Shown here: piece after piece, positions 11,186 to 20,567 of the stretch
How positions within the stretch are numbered: the stretch's first letter is position 1
How the letters are laid out: each line of letters begins with the position of its first letter
NCBI GenBank assembly: GCA_009703455.1
Contig: WLGB01000008.1
Location: 1-41,960 of the forward strand
DNA: 41,960 bases
Direction of reading: 5' to 3'
DNA from: Actinomycetota bacterium
GTDB taxonomy: Bacteria > Actinomycetota > Actinomycetes > Actinomycetales > Microbacteriaceae
The notes under the pieces: generated by a model
Databases searched by the model: none
Seen by the model: the letters and a program-made list of their open reading frames with translations, nothing else
Told to the model about the DNA's origin: nothing
Program-made: the position numbers and the translations under genes

Positions 11186-13263
11186 GCGTCAATTCTCTCG
11201 CGCTCAAGGATGTCAGCCGAATCTATGATGAAATCGCGGCGCGGGCCTACTTCATTACCCATAAGAAGCTCAAAGACTTTCTCGGCAGCCTCAGCGTCTT
11301 TTACTGTCACTCTTCTAAGGGCTCGTTTTGATCGGTCCATGGTTGTTTCAGCTAACTGTTCGGCATCCATCTCACCAAGACCCTTATATCGCTGAATTGG
11401 CTCTTGGTAGCTCTTTTTGGCTGTCTTTAGCTTTGACAATAATTTTTCTAGCTCGGCCTGCGAATAGGTGTAGATGTGCTCATTTGACTTCGACCCTGGA
11501 TTGATTACTGTCACCCGGTGCAGCGGAGGAACGGCAGCGTAGACACGACCAGCTTCAACCAACGGTCTCATATATCGGAAAAACAAGGTAAGCAACAATG
11601 TTCGAATGTGAGCGCCATCAACGTCAGCATCCGACATCAGGATTATTTTGCCGTAGCGTGCGGCTTCTAACTCAAAGCTCCTACCAGAACCTGCTCCGAT
11701 CACCTGAATAATCGATGCGCACTCGGTGTTAGAAAGCATGTCAGCCACCGATGCCTTTTGAACATTCAGAATCTTTCCACGAATTGGAAGTAGGGCTTGA
11801 TACTCGCTGTTTCGAGCAAGCTTGGCGGTACCAAGCGCGGAGTCACCCTCGACGATAAAAAGTTCAGAAACTTCGGTCTCCGAAGTTCTACAGTCAACCA
11901 ACTTGCTGGGTAGCGAAGAGCTCTCTAGGGCATTCTTGCGACGCTGAGTTTCCTTGTGGCTGCGAGCAGACACCCTTGCTTTCGTTTCGGCAACGATTTT
12001 TTCCAGAACCAGTGCGGACTGCGTCTTATCGTCACGTTTGGTGGATTTCAGTCGTTCGTTCAAGCGCTTGGCGACAATTGCCGAGACGATGTTTTTTACA
12101 GCTGGTGTTCCTAAGATTTCTTTGGTTTGACCTTCAAACTGTGGCTCCGCAAGTCTGACTGCAACAACAGCCGTGAGACCGGCAAGAATGTCCTCCTTCT
12201 CCACTTTGTCATTTCCGAGTTTAAGTTTTCTGGAGTTGGCATCAATCTCAGCGCGAATTGCCTTGACCGCACCTTGTTCAAAACCGGAGACGTGTGTTCC
12301 GCCTTTGGGGGTAGAAATTACGTTCACGAAAGACCTGAAGTTGGTCTCGTAGCCAGTCCCCCAGCGAAGCGCGATGTCGACCTCGCAGTTTCTGGTGACC
12401 TCGGTTGAAACCATGTTGCCTTTTTTATCTAGGACGGGGACTGTCTCAGTGAACTCGGCATCACCGCGCAGTCGCCAGACGGACGTGACTGCCGTGTCTG
12501 GAGCCAAAAAGCTAACAAACTCTGAGATGCCCCCTTCGAATTTAAATTCCTGTTTCGACGCCTTAGCGCCGCGCTTGTCGCTGACGCTAATCAAAAATCC
12601 GGGTACCAGGAAAGCTGTTTGCCTCGCTCTATCCTCAAGCTCCTTAAGGTCAAAGGATGTTTCCTTTACGAAAATCTGTGGGTCTGGCCAGTATCGAACT
12701 CGAGTTCCAGTCTTGTTCTTGGCAACTTTTCCCAGGACCTGGAGTTCACTCTTTTTTAGGAAGGGCTTAAAGCTGCTGGCTGGCCCAATTTCCTTTTTGT
12801 CATCAAAAATCCCGGGCTCCCCGCGCCGAAATGACATCGCGTAAGTTTGACCATTTCGGTCTACTTCGACGTCAAGCCTCTCCGAAAGAGCGTTTACAAC
12901 CGACGCGCCAACACCGTGCAAACCGCCGGAAGCTGCATATGATCCGGATCCGAACTTTCCACCGGCATGGAGTTTTGTGAAAACCACCTCGACGCCAGAC
13001 AGTCCCGTTTTGGGTTCAATATCAACTGGGACACCTCGGCCATCGTCCTCCACAGTAACGCTGCCGTCTTTGTGGAGCTCGATGGAGACTTTTTTACCAT
13101 GCCCGGCAAGAGCTTCATCCACGCTGTTGTCGATGATTTCCCATAGGCAGTGCATGAGACCTCGACCATCTGTCGAACCGATGTACATGCCCGGACGCTT
13201 ACGAACAGCCTCTAAGCCCTCTAGGACCGATAGGTGCCTTGCCGAATAGTCTTCATTTGCCAC
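11182..13263 (-). CDS. parE: type IIA DNA topoisomerase subunit B (topoisomerase IV/gyrase B-like)
   Basis: 693 aa; [98 protein letters not shown]. Confidence 0.95.
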   Translation of the reverse strand: MANEDYSARHLSVLEGLEAVRKRPGMYIGSTDGRGLMHCLWEIIDNSVDEALAGHGKKVSIELHKDGSVTVEDDGRGVPVDIEPKTGLSGVEVVFTKLHAGGKFGSGSYAASGGLHGVGASVVNALSERLDVEVDRNGQTYAMSFRRGEPGIFDDKKEIGPASSFKPFLKKSELQVLGKVAKNKTGTRVRYWPDPQIFVKETSFDLKELEDRARQTAFLVPGFLISVSDKRGAKASKQEFKFEGGISEFVSFLAPDTAVTSVWRLRGDAEFTETVPVLDKKGNMVSTEVTRNCEVDIALRWGTGYETNFRSFVNVISTPKGGTHVSGFEQGAVKAIRAEIDANSRKLKLGNDKVEKEDILAGLTAVVAVRLAEPQFEGQTKEILGTPAVKNIVSAIVAKRLNERLKSTKRDDKTQSALVLEKIVAETKARVSARSHKETQRRKNALESSSLPSKLVDCRTSETEVSELFIVEGDSALGTAKLARNSEYQALLPIRGKILNVQKASVADMLSNTECASIIQVIGAGSGRSFELEAARYGKIILMSDADVDGAHIRTLLLTLFFRYMRPLVEAGRVYAAVPPLHRVTVINPGSKSNEHIYTYSQAELEKLLSKLKTAKKSYQEPIQRYKGLGEMDAEQLAETTMDRSKRALRRVTVKDAEAAEKVFELLMGNEVGPRRDFIIDSADILERERIDA

Positions 13264-13326
13264 CTTGAAATCGTAAGCTCACCCGAGCTTTTCCCTTACT
13301 CCAACACTCTAGGCATGTGAAAATAC

Positions 13327-13341
13327 TTCGCTTTTAGCGAA
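13327..13341. repeat. Short perfect inverted repeat TTCGCT-TTT-AGCGAA upstream of DUF7455 gene
   Basis: Read directly in the parE/DUF7455 divergent intergenic region. Confidence 0.7.
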
Positions 13342-13407
13342 AACAGGTGCTAAATGGACTAAATAGTCTTCGGTGTGTGTTGAGATTACTTCAGAAGGGA
13401 ATCACAC

Positions 13408-13620
13408 ATGCAACCAGTTGAAGCAACCGAGCAGAATCCAGGCGGCACCTTGAAAGCGGCAGACCGCTGCGATGTTTGTGGAGCCCAGGCTTACATTCGG
13501 GTCTCCCTTGCCACCGGAGAGTTGTTGTTTTGTGCCCACCACGGCAAGGCCAACAAGGAAAAACTAGAACCTATTGCAAAGGGTTGGTTAGACGAAACAG
13601 ACAAGCTTCTAGCGCGCTAG
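13408..13620 (+). CDS. small zinc-binding-like protein (DUF7455 family)
   Basis: 70 aa; DRCDVCGAQAYIRVSLATGELLFCAHHG, conserved actinobacterial small protein near parE and sigA. Confidence 0.8.
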   Translation: MQPVEATEQNPGGTLKAADRCDVCGAQAYIRVSLATGELLFCAHHGKANKEKLEPIAKGWLDETDKLLAR

Positions 13621-14352
13621 GCGCTGGCTTAGTTCAATTCGTGCCCTTGTGGCATAACTATCTGCCTTCTCGGCTTCTTTACTTTCCTGGCGATAGCTAA
13701 ACCGGGACTTCTTGCTAACTAAATCAAGGAATTGATCTGCCAGGTGTGGGTTAAGTGGCAGCAGCGGACCATTCAACCTCGAAGCCATTAGATTGCCCGC
13801 AATCAGTCCTTCACTGGGCCTTAGTCCTGCAAAAGACATAGAACTATTACCGAAACCCGCTTTTAGTTGAATCAGCGGATGTACTCCCTCGAAAAGCTCA
13901 ATCTCAGCCGAGTGGTTTGCGTAACCAGTCGTGAGATTATCGAAGTCGTCAAAACCAAAGCATTCCGCAGAAGCGCGTTCTTTTGTTCTGACACTTCTGG
14001 ATGGGAAAATTCCCGATCCTGTAATCAGCTTTCCGTCCAAAAGCTGAATACTCTCCCCGAGAATTTCCCAACCCAACCCAAGGGCAAAAAACGGTACACC
14101 TTCTGAAGCCAACTCGCGTAAACGACCCTGTTGGTCCCCTAGACGCTCAAGAGCCTCCAAGGCACCGGCTAAGGTTCCAGAACCGATAAAAACTGCATCT
14201 ATGTTTTCTGGGATAGAGGAAGAACCGTCAAAGACCACTACCCTAGCCTCAATGCCAGACCATTGAAGACGCTTCACTAGGCAGTCAAGGTTCCCTGTCT
14301 CGCCATTTAGTCCAAGCTGTTGTGGAAAAAGATGCAAAAAGGTGACTGTCAT
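13609..14352 (-). CDS. gatD: GatD-like class-I glutamine amidotransferase homologue, apparently lacking catalytic Cys and His
   Basis: 247 aa; GatD scaffold (HLFPQQLGLNGETGNLDCLVKRLQWSGIEARVV, GYANHSAEIELFEG, AGFGNS, NGPLLPLNPHLADQFL); ATGA overlap with murT. Active-site positions differ (see findings). Confidence 0.8.
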   Translation of the reverse strand: MTVTFLHLFPQQLGLNGETGNLDCLVKRLQWSGIEARVVVFDGSSSIPENIDAVFIGSGTLAGALEALERLGDQQGRLRELASEGVPFFALGLGWEILGESIQLLDGKLITGSGIFPSRSVRTKERASAECFGFDDFDNLTTGYANHSAEIELFEGVHPLIQLKAGFGNSSMSFAGLRPSEGLIAGNLMASRLNGPLLPLNPHLADQFLDLVSKKSRFSYRQESKEAEKADSYATRARIELSQRLAR

Positions 14353-15614
14353 TTTCCACTTTCCAAATCCAGATAACCCATCAGTTTTCTAATAGCCATC
14401 ATCTGCTCGTAGTTGGTGAGCAAAGTTCCGCGCTTACCGTTCTCTTTTAGGAAGCGTACGTATTCGCTCAATGCCTTTTTACTGTCGGGCTGGACATTGG
14501 AAACTGGAATTCCTGCATAGCTAAGTCTTGTGGCCCAGTGCCAGGCACGTGAGCCGGAAATAGTGCGCACGGCAGAAATTCGCGACAAATCAATATCATA
14601 AATCCATGAAGGGTCGGGGGTTCCTTCGTCCATGGCAATCCAGATTTCAGTCTCGGGATTCTCCATGGCAACTAAAGTCGCCCGCAGGCTGGCCGGGTTT
14701 TTCATCATAAGGATCTGAATTTCCACCCCGAGATACTTTGCAATTTCACCGCGGCCATAAACAGTTTCTTGGCCTGCGATAGCGCTGCTAGCAGCGGACA
14801 CATCGAATGATTCATCAAGAATTTGCTTGGCGACTGCAAACGCTAAAGCGGTGTCAATTGCGAAGTGCAGGCCCTTGCCAGGTAGCTGAACCTGGAACGT
14901 GTCATCTCCAAGGGCTAGCAGGGCAACCCCATCGACTTCGTCCAGAACTTGAACAGCAACGGGAATCGAATTTACCGCTTCGCCCTTTCCGAATCTTGGA
15001 GCCGCCAAAGCCCCAACTGGCCACTTAGATAGGGCTTTTTCGGAGACTGAAACTTGCACCACCTGCTTATCGACTAGTTCAAGTGCCAGGTCCACAAGAT
15101 TTGCATCCGAGCCGTTAATAACCACGCCATGCGTTGCGGCTGCAGCAGCCGAATGCAACATTGAGTAAACACGATCTGGTTCGAAAAAACGATTTAGCTG
15201 GTCAATTTGAATATTTGTCAGTACTACCCAGCTAGGGGCTATAAAGGGAGAAAGAACTTGGCCATAGGCTTCATCTACTTCCAGGACCGCAACATCGGCA
15301 CTTAGATTCCCGCGCCACGAAACTTGTCCAATCACTGCCGAGCCGATGCCCTGTGGCATGTTTCCACCAGAAGGGTTGCTGAACACCTCTAACCCCTGAG
15401 AGGCCAAGGTGCCGGTGATCAAAGCAGTTGTAGTGCTTTTGCCATTGGATCCAGAAACAAAAATTGCTCCGTGGGCGAGTGAGCCAAGAGTCTTTTGTAT
15501 TAGTTTTGGCTCAATCATCAGTGCAATTCGCCCTGGCAGTGCTGAACCACCGCCTCGCAGTTTGGCCACAACACGAATTGCTTTGCCAATTAGAACTGCA
15601 AGAAAGAGCCTCAC
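14349..15614 (-). CDS. murT: MurT-like Mur ligase family protein without zinc ribbon
   Basis: 421 aa; FVSGSNGKSTTTALITG P-loop, NPSGGNMPQGI, LEVDEAYGQ, VVLTNIQIDQLNRF, ILMMKNPASLRATL, and C-terminal DUF1727-like PDPSWIYDIDLSRI. Confidence 0.85.
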   Translation of the reverse strand: MRLFLAVLIGKAIRVVAKLRGGGSALPGRIALMIEPKLIQKTLGSLAHGAIFVSGSNGKSTTTALITGTLASQGLEVFSNPSGGNMPQGIGSAVIGQVSWRGNLSADVAVLEVDEAYGQVLSPFIAPSWVVLTNIQIDQLNRFFEPDRVYSMLHSAAAAATHGVVINGSDANLVDLALELVDKQVVQVSVSEKALSKWPVGALAAPRFGKGEAVNSIPVAVQVLDEVDGVALLALGDDTFQVQLPGKGLHFAIDTALAFAVAKQILDESFDVSAASSAIAGQETVYGRGEIAKYLGVEIQILMMKNPASLRATLVAMENPETEIWIAMDEGTPDPSWIYDIDLSRISAVRTISGSRAWHWATRLSYAGIPVSNVQPDSKKALSEYVRFLKENGKRGTLLTNYEQMMAIRKLMGYLDLESGK

Positions 15615-15620
15615 GAGTAG

Positions 15621-17078
15621 CTACTGGTCTAGATAGTCACGCAGCATTTGGGAGCGTGACGGGTGCCTCAGTTTAGACATGGTCTTGGACTCTATCTGCC
15701 TGATTCGCTCACGAGTGACACCAAACTCTTCACCGATTTGGTCTAGGGTCTTCTGAACGCCGTCGCCAAGGCCAAAGCGGGATTTAATAACGCCGGCTTC
15801 CCTAGGGTGGAGCGACTGAAGAATGCGCTCTAGTTCCCGCTGCAACATGGTGAAACCCACTGCATCAGCAGGAACTACAGCCTCGGTATCTTCGATTAGA
15901 TCTCCGAACTCGCTGTCACCGTCCTCGCCAAGCGGTGTTGAAAGTGAAATCGGTTCGCGTCCGTACTTCTGAACCTCAACAACTTTCTCTGGAGTCATGT
16001 CGAGTTCGCGGGCTAATTCTTCTGGTGTGGGCTCGCGACCCAGATCCTGAAGCAACTGGCGTTGAACACGCGCAAGTTTGTTGATTACCTCGACCATGTG
16101 AACTGGAATACGAATTGTTCGAGCCTGGTCGGCCATTGCACGAGTAATAGCCTGTCTAATCCACCAGGTTGCGTAGGTGGAGAACTTGTAGCCCTTGGTG
16201 TAGTCAAACTTTTCAACCGCACGGATCAGGCCTAGGTTACCTTCCTGGATTAAGTCAAGAAATTGCATTCCTCTGCCTGTGTAGCGCTTGGCAAGAGACA
16301 CCACTAGACGAAGGTTTGCTTCCAGAAGGTGGCTCTTAGCTTTCTGCCCGTCCTTGACCACCCAACGAAGATCTCTTTCCATGTCCTTGGCAAGTTTTCT
16401 TTTCCCGGCGAGTTTTTCCTCTGCGAACAAACCAGCTTCAATGCGCTTTGCTAACTCAACTTCAAGCTCGGCGTTTAGCAACGCAACTTTTCCGATTTGC
16501 TTAAGGTAGTCCTTTACAGGATCAGCTGTTGCTCCTGTGATGGTTGTGCTCTGGGTAGGGATGTCGTCTTCGTCGCTGTTTGAAAGCACAAAACCGCCAC
16601 CGGGAACTACTACTTCTTCAACTTCTTCGGCAGCAGGAGTTTCGACTTCAACGGAAGTAATGTCAACTGACTCCGCAACATCGGCAACGATGTCTTCTAC
16701 AGACTCCAACTCATCAACATCGTCTAAATCTTCTTCATCATCGTCTAGAGCTTTTCCATTTGCGCTGCCCTTGGTGCCTTTACCTTTTGGTTCTTTCTTG
16801 GAAACCTTGGATGCCGGTCCAGTAGAGCCCTTCGAGGACTTGATGTTTTTCGCACTAGCGCTTAACTTTGCAGCTTTGGATGCAGGGGTGGCCTTTGCGG
16901 ATTTTGCAGTCGGCTTTGCCGAAGGCTTTGCGGAGGCTTTTGATTTTGCGGACACCTTAGACGTTGTCTTAGTGGTCTTAGCAACAGGCTTGGCAACGGA
17001 ATTCTTCTTGGTTTTGGGCTGGCTTTTACCACCCGCGACGCGGGATTCCTTCTTTGCAGCTGCCGGTGCTTTTGCCAC
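15621..17078 (-). CDS. sigA: primary sigma factor RpoD/SigA/HrdB
   Basis: 485 aa; [107 protein letters not shown]-terminal [28 protein letters not shown] start preceded by GAGAGGA. Confidence 0.97.
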   Translation of the reverse strand: MAKAPAAAKKESRVAGGKSQPKTKKNSVAKPVAKTTKTTSKVSAKSKASAKPSAKPTAKSAKATPASKAAKLSASAKNIKSSKGSTGPASKVSKKEPKGKGTKGSANGKALDDDEEDLDDVDELESVEDIVADVAESVDITSVEVETPAAEEVEEVVVPGGGFVLSNSDEDDIPTQSTTITGATADPVKDYLKQIGKVALLNAELEVELAKRIEAGLFAEEKLAGKRKLAKDMERDLRWVVKDGQKAKSHLLEANLRLVVSLAKRYTGRGMQFLDLIQEGNLGLIRAVEKFDYTKGYKFSTYATWWIRQAITRAMADQARTIRIPVHMVEVINKLARVQRQLLQDLGREPTPEELARELDMTPEKVVEVQKYGREPISLSTPLGEDGDSEFGDLIEDTEAVVPADAVGFTMLQRELERILQSLHPREAGVIKSRFGLGDGVQKTLDQIGEEFGVTRERIRQIESKTMSKLRHPSRSQMLRDYLDQ

Positions 17079-17115
17079 TTCATCCTCTCGCTGGAACTAG
17101 ATTCCAGGCATTACT

Positions 17116-17157
17116 AAGACCCATGTCAAGTCGGAAAAAACCGTCTGACTGGGTCTT
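17116..17157 (-). promoter_or_regulatory. Stem-loop in predicted sigA 5' leader
   Basis: Minus strand AAGACCCA GTCAGACGG TTTTTT CCGACTTGAC A TGGGTCTT; 8-bp outer stem plus imperfect inner stem; extended -10 TGGCATAAT immediately upstream (hexamer 17163-17168). Confidence 0.6.
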
Positions 17158-17259
17158 TTATCATTATGCCACGGTTTTCCAGAAAGGCTTTACCTGAACA
17201 TCCGCGCCTTAGGTTCAACAATGGGATCGCCACTTGTATTCCTGACCTAACCTTGAACC

Positions 17260-18099
17260 ATGCCGTTAGCCATCGTTACTGGAGCAAACACCGGTCTAGG
17301 GTTTGAAACGGCCCGAGGGCTACTATCTCAAGGCTTTGATGTGGTCATCACAAGCCGCGACCAAGCTAGAGGCCAACTAGCAGTTGAGCTACTAGCGCAA
17401 GAGTTTCCCTCCAGGTCGTTATCCACCCTGTCGCTTGACTTAGCGCAAATTTCCAGCGTTGACAATTTTGCCAAGACATTCTCCTCGCGTTTTGGAAATT
17501 GGGACGTGCTAGTAAACAATGCTGGTGCTAAGGTCCTTGCAAACTACTCAGAGACAGACTCGGGAGTTGAATACCACTTTGGCGCAAATGCCGTTGGTCA
17601 TTTTGCCATAACTGCCGATTTATTGCCTTTTAGAGCGGACACTGCTCGGGTTGTTTCGGTTGCCTCGATAGTCGCAAGGTTTGCTCCTTCTGAAATGGGG
17701 CCTTCAGGTTCGAGAGGCTCATATTCACCAGGAGCAAGCTATGCCGCAAGTAAACTTTCGAATTTGCTTTTCGCGTTAGAGCTTGAAAACCGTATGGGCT
17801 CAGATAGATTCAGTTCTCTTGCTGCCCACCCGGGTTTTGCAAGAGCGCAGCCCTACGGTCCTAAGAGTACGAAGTTTTTTGAATCGTTCCTGGCTCAATC
17901 AGCGGCTAGTGGTGCGTTACCAATTATTGCAGCGGCGGCTAACGCTGATCTTTCTGGGGGCTGCTACCTGGTTCCAAAGGTTCTAGAGCTTTGGGGAAAG
18001 CCAAAGGAAGCAAGGATCCCAGACGTCTGCACAGACAAAAACCTGCTCGAAAATTGGATTACTCTGGAAAAACTGTCTGGAAGAGATCTAACTGTCTGA
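17260..18099 (+). CDS. short-chain dehydrogenase/reductase
   Basis: 279 aa; VTGANTGLGFETARGL, LVNNAGAK, YAASK motif. Confidence 0.9.
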   Translation: MPLAIVTGANTGLGFETARGLLSQGFDVVITSRDQARGQLAVELLAQEFPSRSLSTLSLDLAQISSVDNFAKTFSSRFGNWDVLVNNAGAKVLANYSETDSGVEYHFGANAVGHFAITADLLPFRADTARVVSVASIVARFAPSEMGPSGSRGSYSPGASYAASKLSNLLFALELENRMGSDRFSSLAAHPGFARAQPYGPKSTKFFESFLAQSAASGALPIIAAAANADLSGGCYLVPKVLELWGKPKEARIPDVCTDKNLLENWITLEKLSGRDLTV

Positions 18100-19008
18100 T
18101 TCTTCCGGATTGTTCCTTTGCCTTGATGCCAGATAGCTTTCTAACTCGGCCGCAATCTCTTCGGCATTTGGAAGCTTTACGACTGGTTTTCTAATTGGAG
18201 CGCGTGAGGGTCCAGTAACTTCGTTTTGGTACCCCTGCTCAAGAGTTGAAATCATCTTTTGGAGTTCAGTATTTTCATTGATCTGCTCTGAAAGCTTCGT
18301 GAGAAATTGAGATCCGTCATCTCGCAGGTCATCGGTTGGAAACACTAAACCGGTTGACGAGGAAACTAGCTCAAATGCGCTGACCGCCGCTTGTGGGAAG
18401 TCATTATCAGCTAGGTAGTGAGGGCAAAGAAGCACGTAGCCCACGATAGGTAAATCCGTTTGGGCAACTTTGTATTCAAGCAGGTGCAGCACGTTTCCTG
18501 GTACCTGGGTCTGGGGCTTCCATTCGGACAACTCGCTGACGATGTCCTTCCGATTCCCTGATACGGTGACACCAATTTCTCTGGTGTGAGGGATTGGAAA
18601 CGGAATTGCGTGAAGCCATGTCACATCTTTGACTGCCAGGCGTTTGATCAGTCGCAAAATTGCGTCGGTGAAAGCTTCCCACCGAAAATCAGGTTCGTAG
18701 CCGTGTAAAAACAAAAACGGCTGGTTGGCCTCGTCGTGGACCAAGTACAGACCTAGACTGGCCGGCTCGTAATCTTCGATGTGGTCCTTCTCGAAATACA
18801 TAACTGGTCTTCTGGACCTATAGTCCAGAAGCTCGTCGTTGTTGAAAGTCAAAACTGTTGAAGTAGATAGATTGGCAAAGATGTTCTCTGAGAACTGATT
18901 CAACACTCCTCCGGCATCTGTGAACCCGGTAAGTCCAGCAATCAGGTGAAGCCCAGCTGGTACTTCGACTTGGTCAATTTCAAACTCGTAGAGCGGCTCA
19001 TTCGACAT
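18088..19008 (-). CDS. PAC2 family protein
   Basis: 306 aa; LIAGLTGFTDAGGVLNQFSENIF, LTFNNDELLDYRSRRPVMYFEKDH, FLHGYEPDFRWEAF are PAC2-family signatures. Confidence 0.85.
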   Translation of the reverse strand: MSNEPLYEFEIDQVEVPAGLHLIAGLTGFTDAGGVLNQFSENIFANLSTSTVLTFNNDELLDYRSRRPVMYFEKDHIEDYEPASLGLYLVHDEANQPFLFLHGYEPDFRWEAFTDAILRLIKRLAVKDVTWLHAIPFPIPHTREIGVTVSGNRKDIVSELSEWKPQTQVPGNVLHLLEYKVAQTDLPIVGYVLLCPHYLADNDFPQAAVSAFELVSSSTGLVFPTDDLRDDGSQFLTKLSEQINENTELQKMISTLEQGYQNEVTGPSRAPIRKPVVKLPNAEEIAAELESYLASRQRNNPEESDS

Positions 19009-19047
19009 GATTCAATTCTAAGCACTAGCTGGAATAGCATGGTGGCT

Positions 19048-20514
19048 ATGACAAAGCTGAAGATATCTCTCACTCAAACAATTCCGGCCCATTCCCGCCT
19101 AAGCGCCACGGTTATTGGAGTTGAGGGCAAGGCAAAAAGTCTTAAGCTCTCGAAGAACAACGTCGATGAGAGGCTTCTGTCTTTGTTCAACCTGGACTCA
19201 CTAGGTGTGTCGGCAGAGGTGGGTGCAGTAAAAAAACTAGCAGGGCCAAGCTCGTCATTGATTACCCTCGTAGGTTTAGGTAAAGACACCGAGCTCGATT
19301 CAATTCGCCAAGCAATGGGCTCAGTAGCCAGGGAGCTTGGCAACGTTGAGCACGTGATCATCGACCTGCCTTTCAAATCGAAGCAAGAGCTGCTCGCGGC
19401 AATTGAGGGCTTTCATCTTGGCAACTACGACTACCTGGCCTATAAGCCCAAAGCCGACAAGAGAAAACTCTCGAAGCTGACCGTGATTACCGAGCTTAAA
19501 ACGACCGCTTTAGAGCTAACAGAACTTGAGATATTGACTTCAGCGGTGCATCGCACGCGAGACCTTGTGAATGCGCCGGCAAACGATCTCTATCCAGAGG
19601 TTATGGTGCTTGCGGCAAAAAAACTTGCCAAGACTCTGCCGATCAAGATAAAGGTGTGGGAAGAAAAGGAGCTAATTTCAGAAGGGCTCGGCGGAATCCA
19701 CGCCGTTGGTAAAGGTTCTAACCGTCCACCGCGCCTGGTCAAAATGGAATACAAGCCCACAGGAGCCAAGCGATCCATTGCTCTGGTAGGAAAAGGTATA
19801 ACCTTCGACACCGGTGGTCTTTCAATCAAGCCTGCCGAGTCAATGGTGGGTATGAAATACGACATGACTGGAGCAGCTTCATGTCTACAGGCAGTTATTG
19901 CCATCGCCGAGCTGAAGCTACCCATAAAGGTAACTGCCTGGTTATGCTTGGCCGAAAACATGCCCTCTGGCACTGCCACTCGACCAAACGACGTAATCAA
20001 GATTCGAAATGGCAAAACAGTTGAGGTCCTAAACACCGACGCCGAAGGTCGCCTGGTACTAGCCGACGGGTTGTCCATGGCTTCAGAGGAGAATCCTGAT
20101 TATTTGGTAGATGTTGCAACTTTGACGGGAGCCGCAACTATTGCACTAGGTAATAGGTATGCCGGACTAATGGGTGATGACTTGGCTATAACGAAGGTGC
20201 AGGAAGCCGCCAAAACTACCGGTGAATTAGTTTGGCACATGCCGCTACCGGAAGAGCTTCGACCCCTCCTAAACTCTGACATTGCTGACATAGCGAACGT
20301 CAAAATTGGCAACCGTGCCGGCGGCATGCTTATTGGCGGATTGTTTTTGAGAGAGTTTGTCGGCATCGAAGGTCGCACCAAGCCCGCCTGGGCCCATCTC
20401 GACATTGCGGGGCCTGCCAATAACGACTCCTCGGCCTACGGACACACCCCCAAGGGCGCTACCGGGGCCACGGTTCGCACTTTGGTGCAGCTCGCCCGCG
20501 ACCTTTCCAGCTAA
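19048..20514 (+). CDS. pepA: leucyl aminopeptidase (M17)
   Basis: NTDAEGRLVLADGL M17 signature, VGKGITFDTGGLSIKPAESMVGMKYDMTGAA. Start chosen at 19048 because a TAGCAT hexamer sits 7 nt upstream; 19039 is an alternative. Confidence 0.92.
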   Translation: MTKLKISLTQTIPAHSRLSATVIGVEGKAKSLKLSKNNVDERLLSLFNLDSLGVSAEVGAVKKLAGPSSSLITLVGLGKDTELDSIRQAMGSVARELGNVEHVIIDLPFKSKQELLAAIEGFHLGNYDYLAYKPKADKRKLSKLTVITELKTTALELTELEILTSAVHRTRDLVNAPANDLYPEVMVLAAKKLAKTLPIKIKVWEEKELISEGLGGIHAVGKGSNRPPRLVKMEYKPTGAKRSIALVGKGITFDTGGLSIKPAESMVGMKYDMTGAASCLQAVIAIAELKLPIKVTAWLCLAENMPSGTATRPNDVIKIRNGKTVEVLNTDAEGRLVLADGLSMASEENPDYLVDVATLTGAATIALGNRYAGLMGDDLAITKVQEAAKTTGELVWHMPLPEELRPLLNSDIADIANVKIGNRAGGMLIGGLFLREFVGIEGRTKPAWAHLDIAGPANNDSSAYGHTPKGATGATVRTLVQLARDLSS

Positions 20515-20567
20515 CGGTAGTAAACTCTTGAGCGTCCTTTAAAACCCCGCTCTAAGGAGAAAAATTC

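Noticed and set aside
16537-17100. 187-aa plus-strand ORF antisense to sigA (Ser/Thr/Phe/Ala-rich)
   Set aside because: Mirror of the low-complexity, codon-biased sigA N-terminus; no RBS and composition matches an antisense artefact.
19590-20078. 162-aa minus ORF opposite pepA
   Set aside because: Lies entirely inside pepA, whose conserved M17 motifs are on the plus strand.
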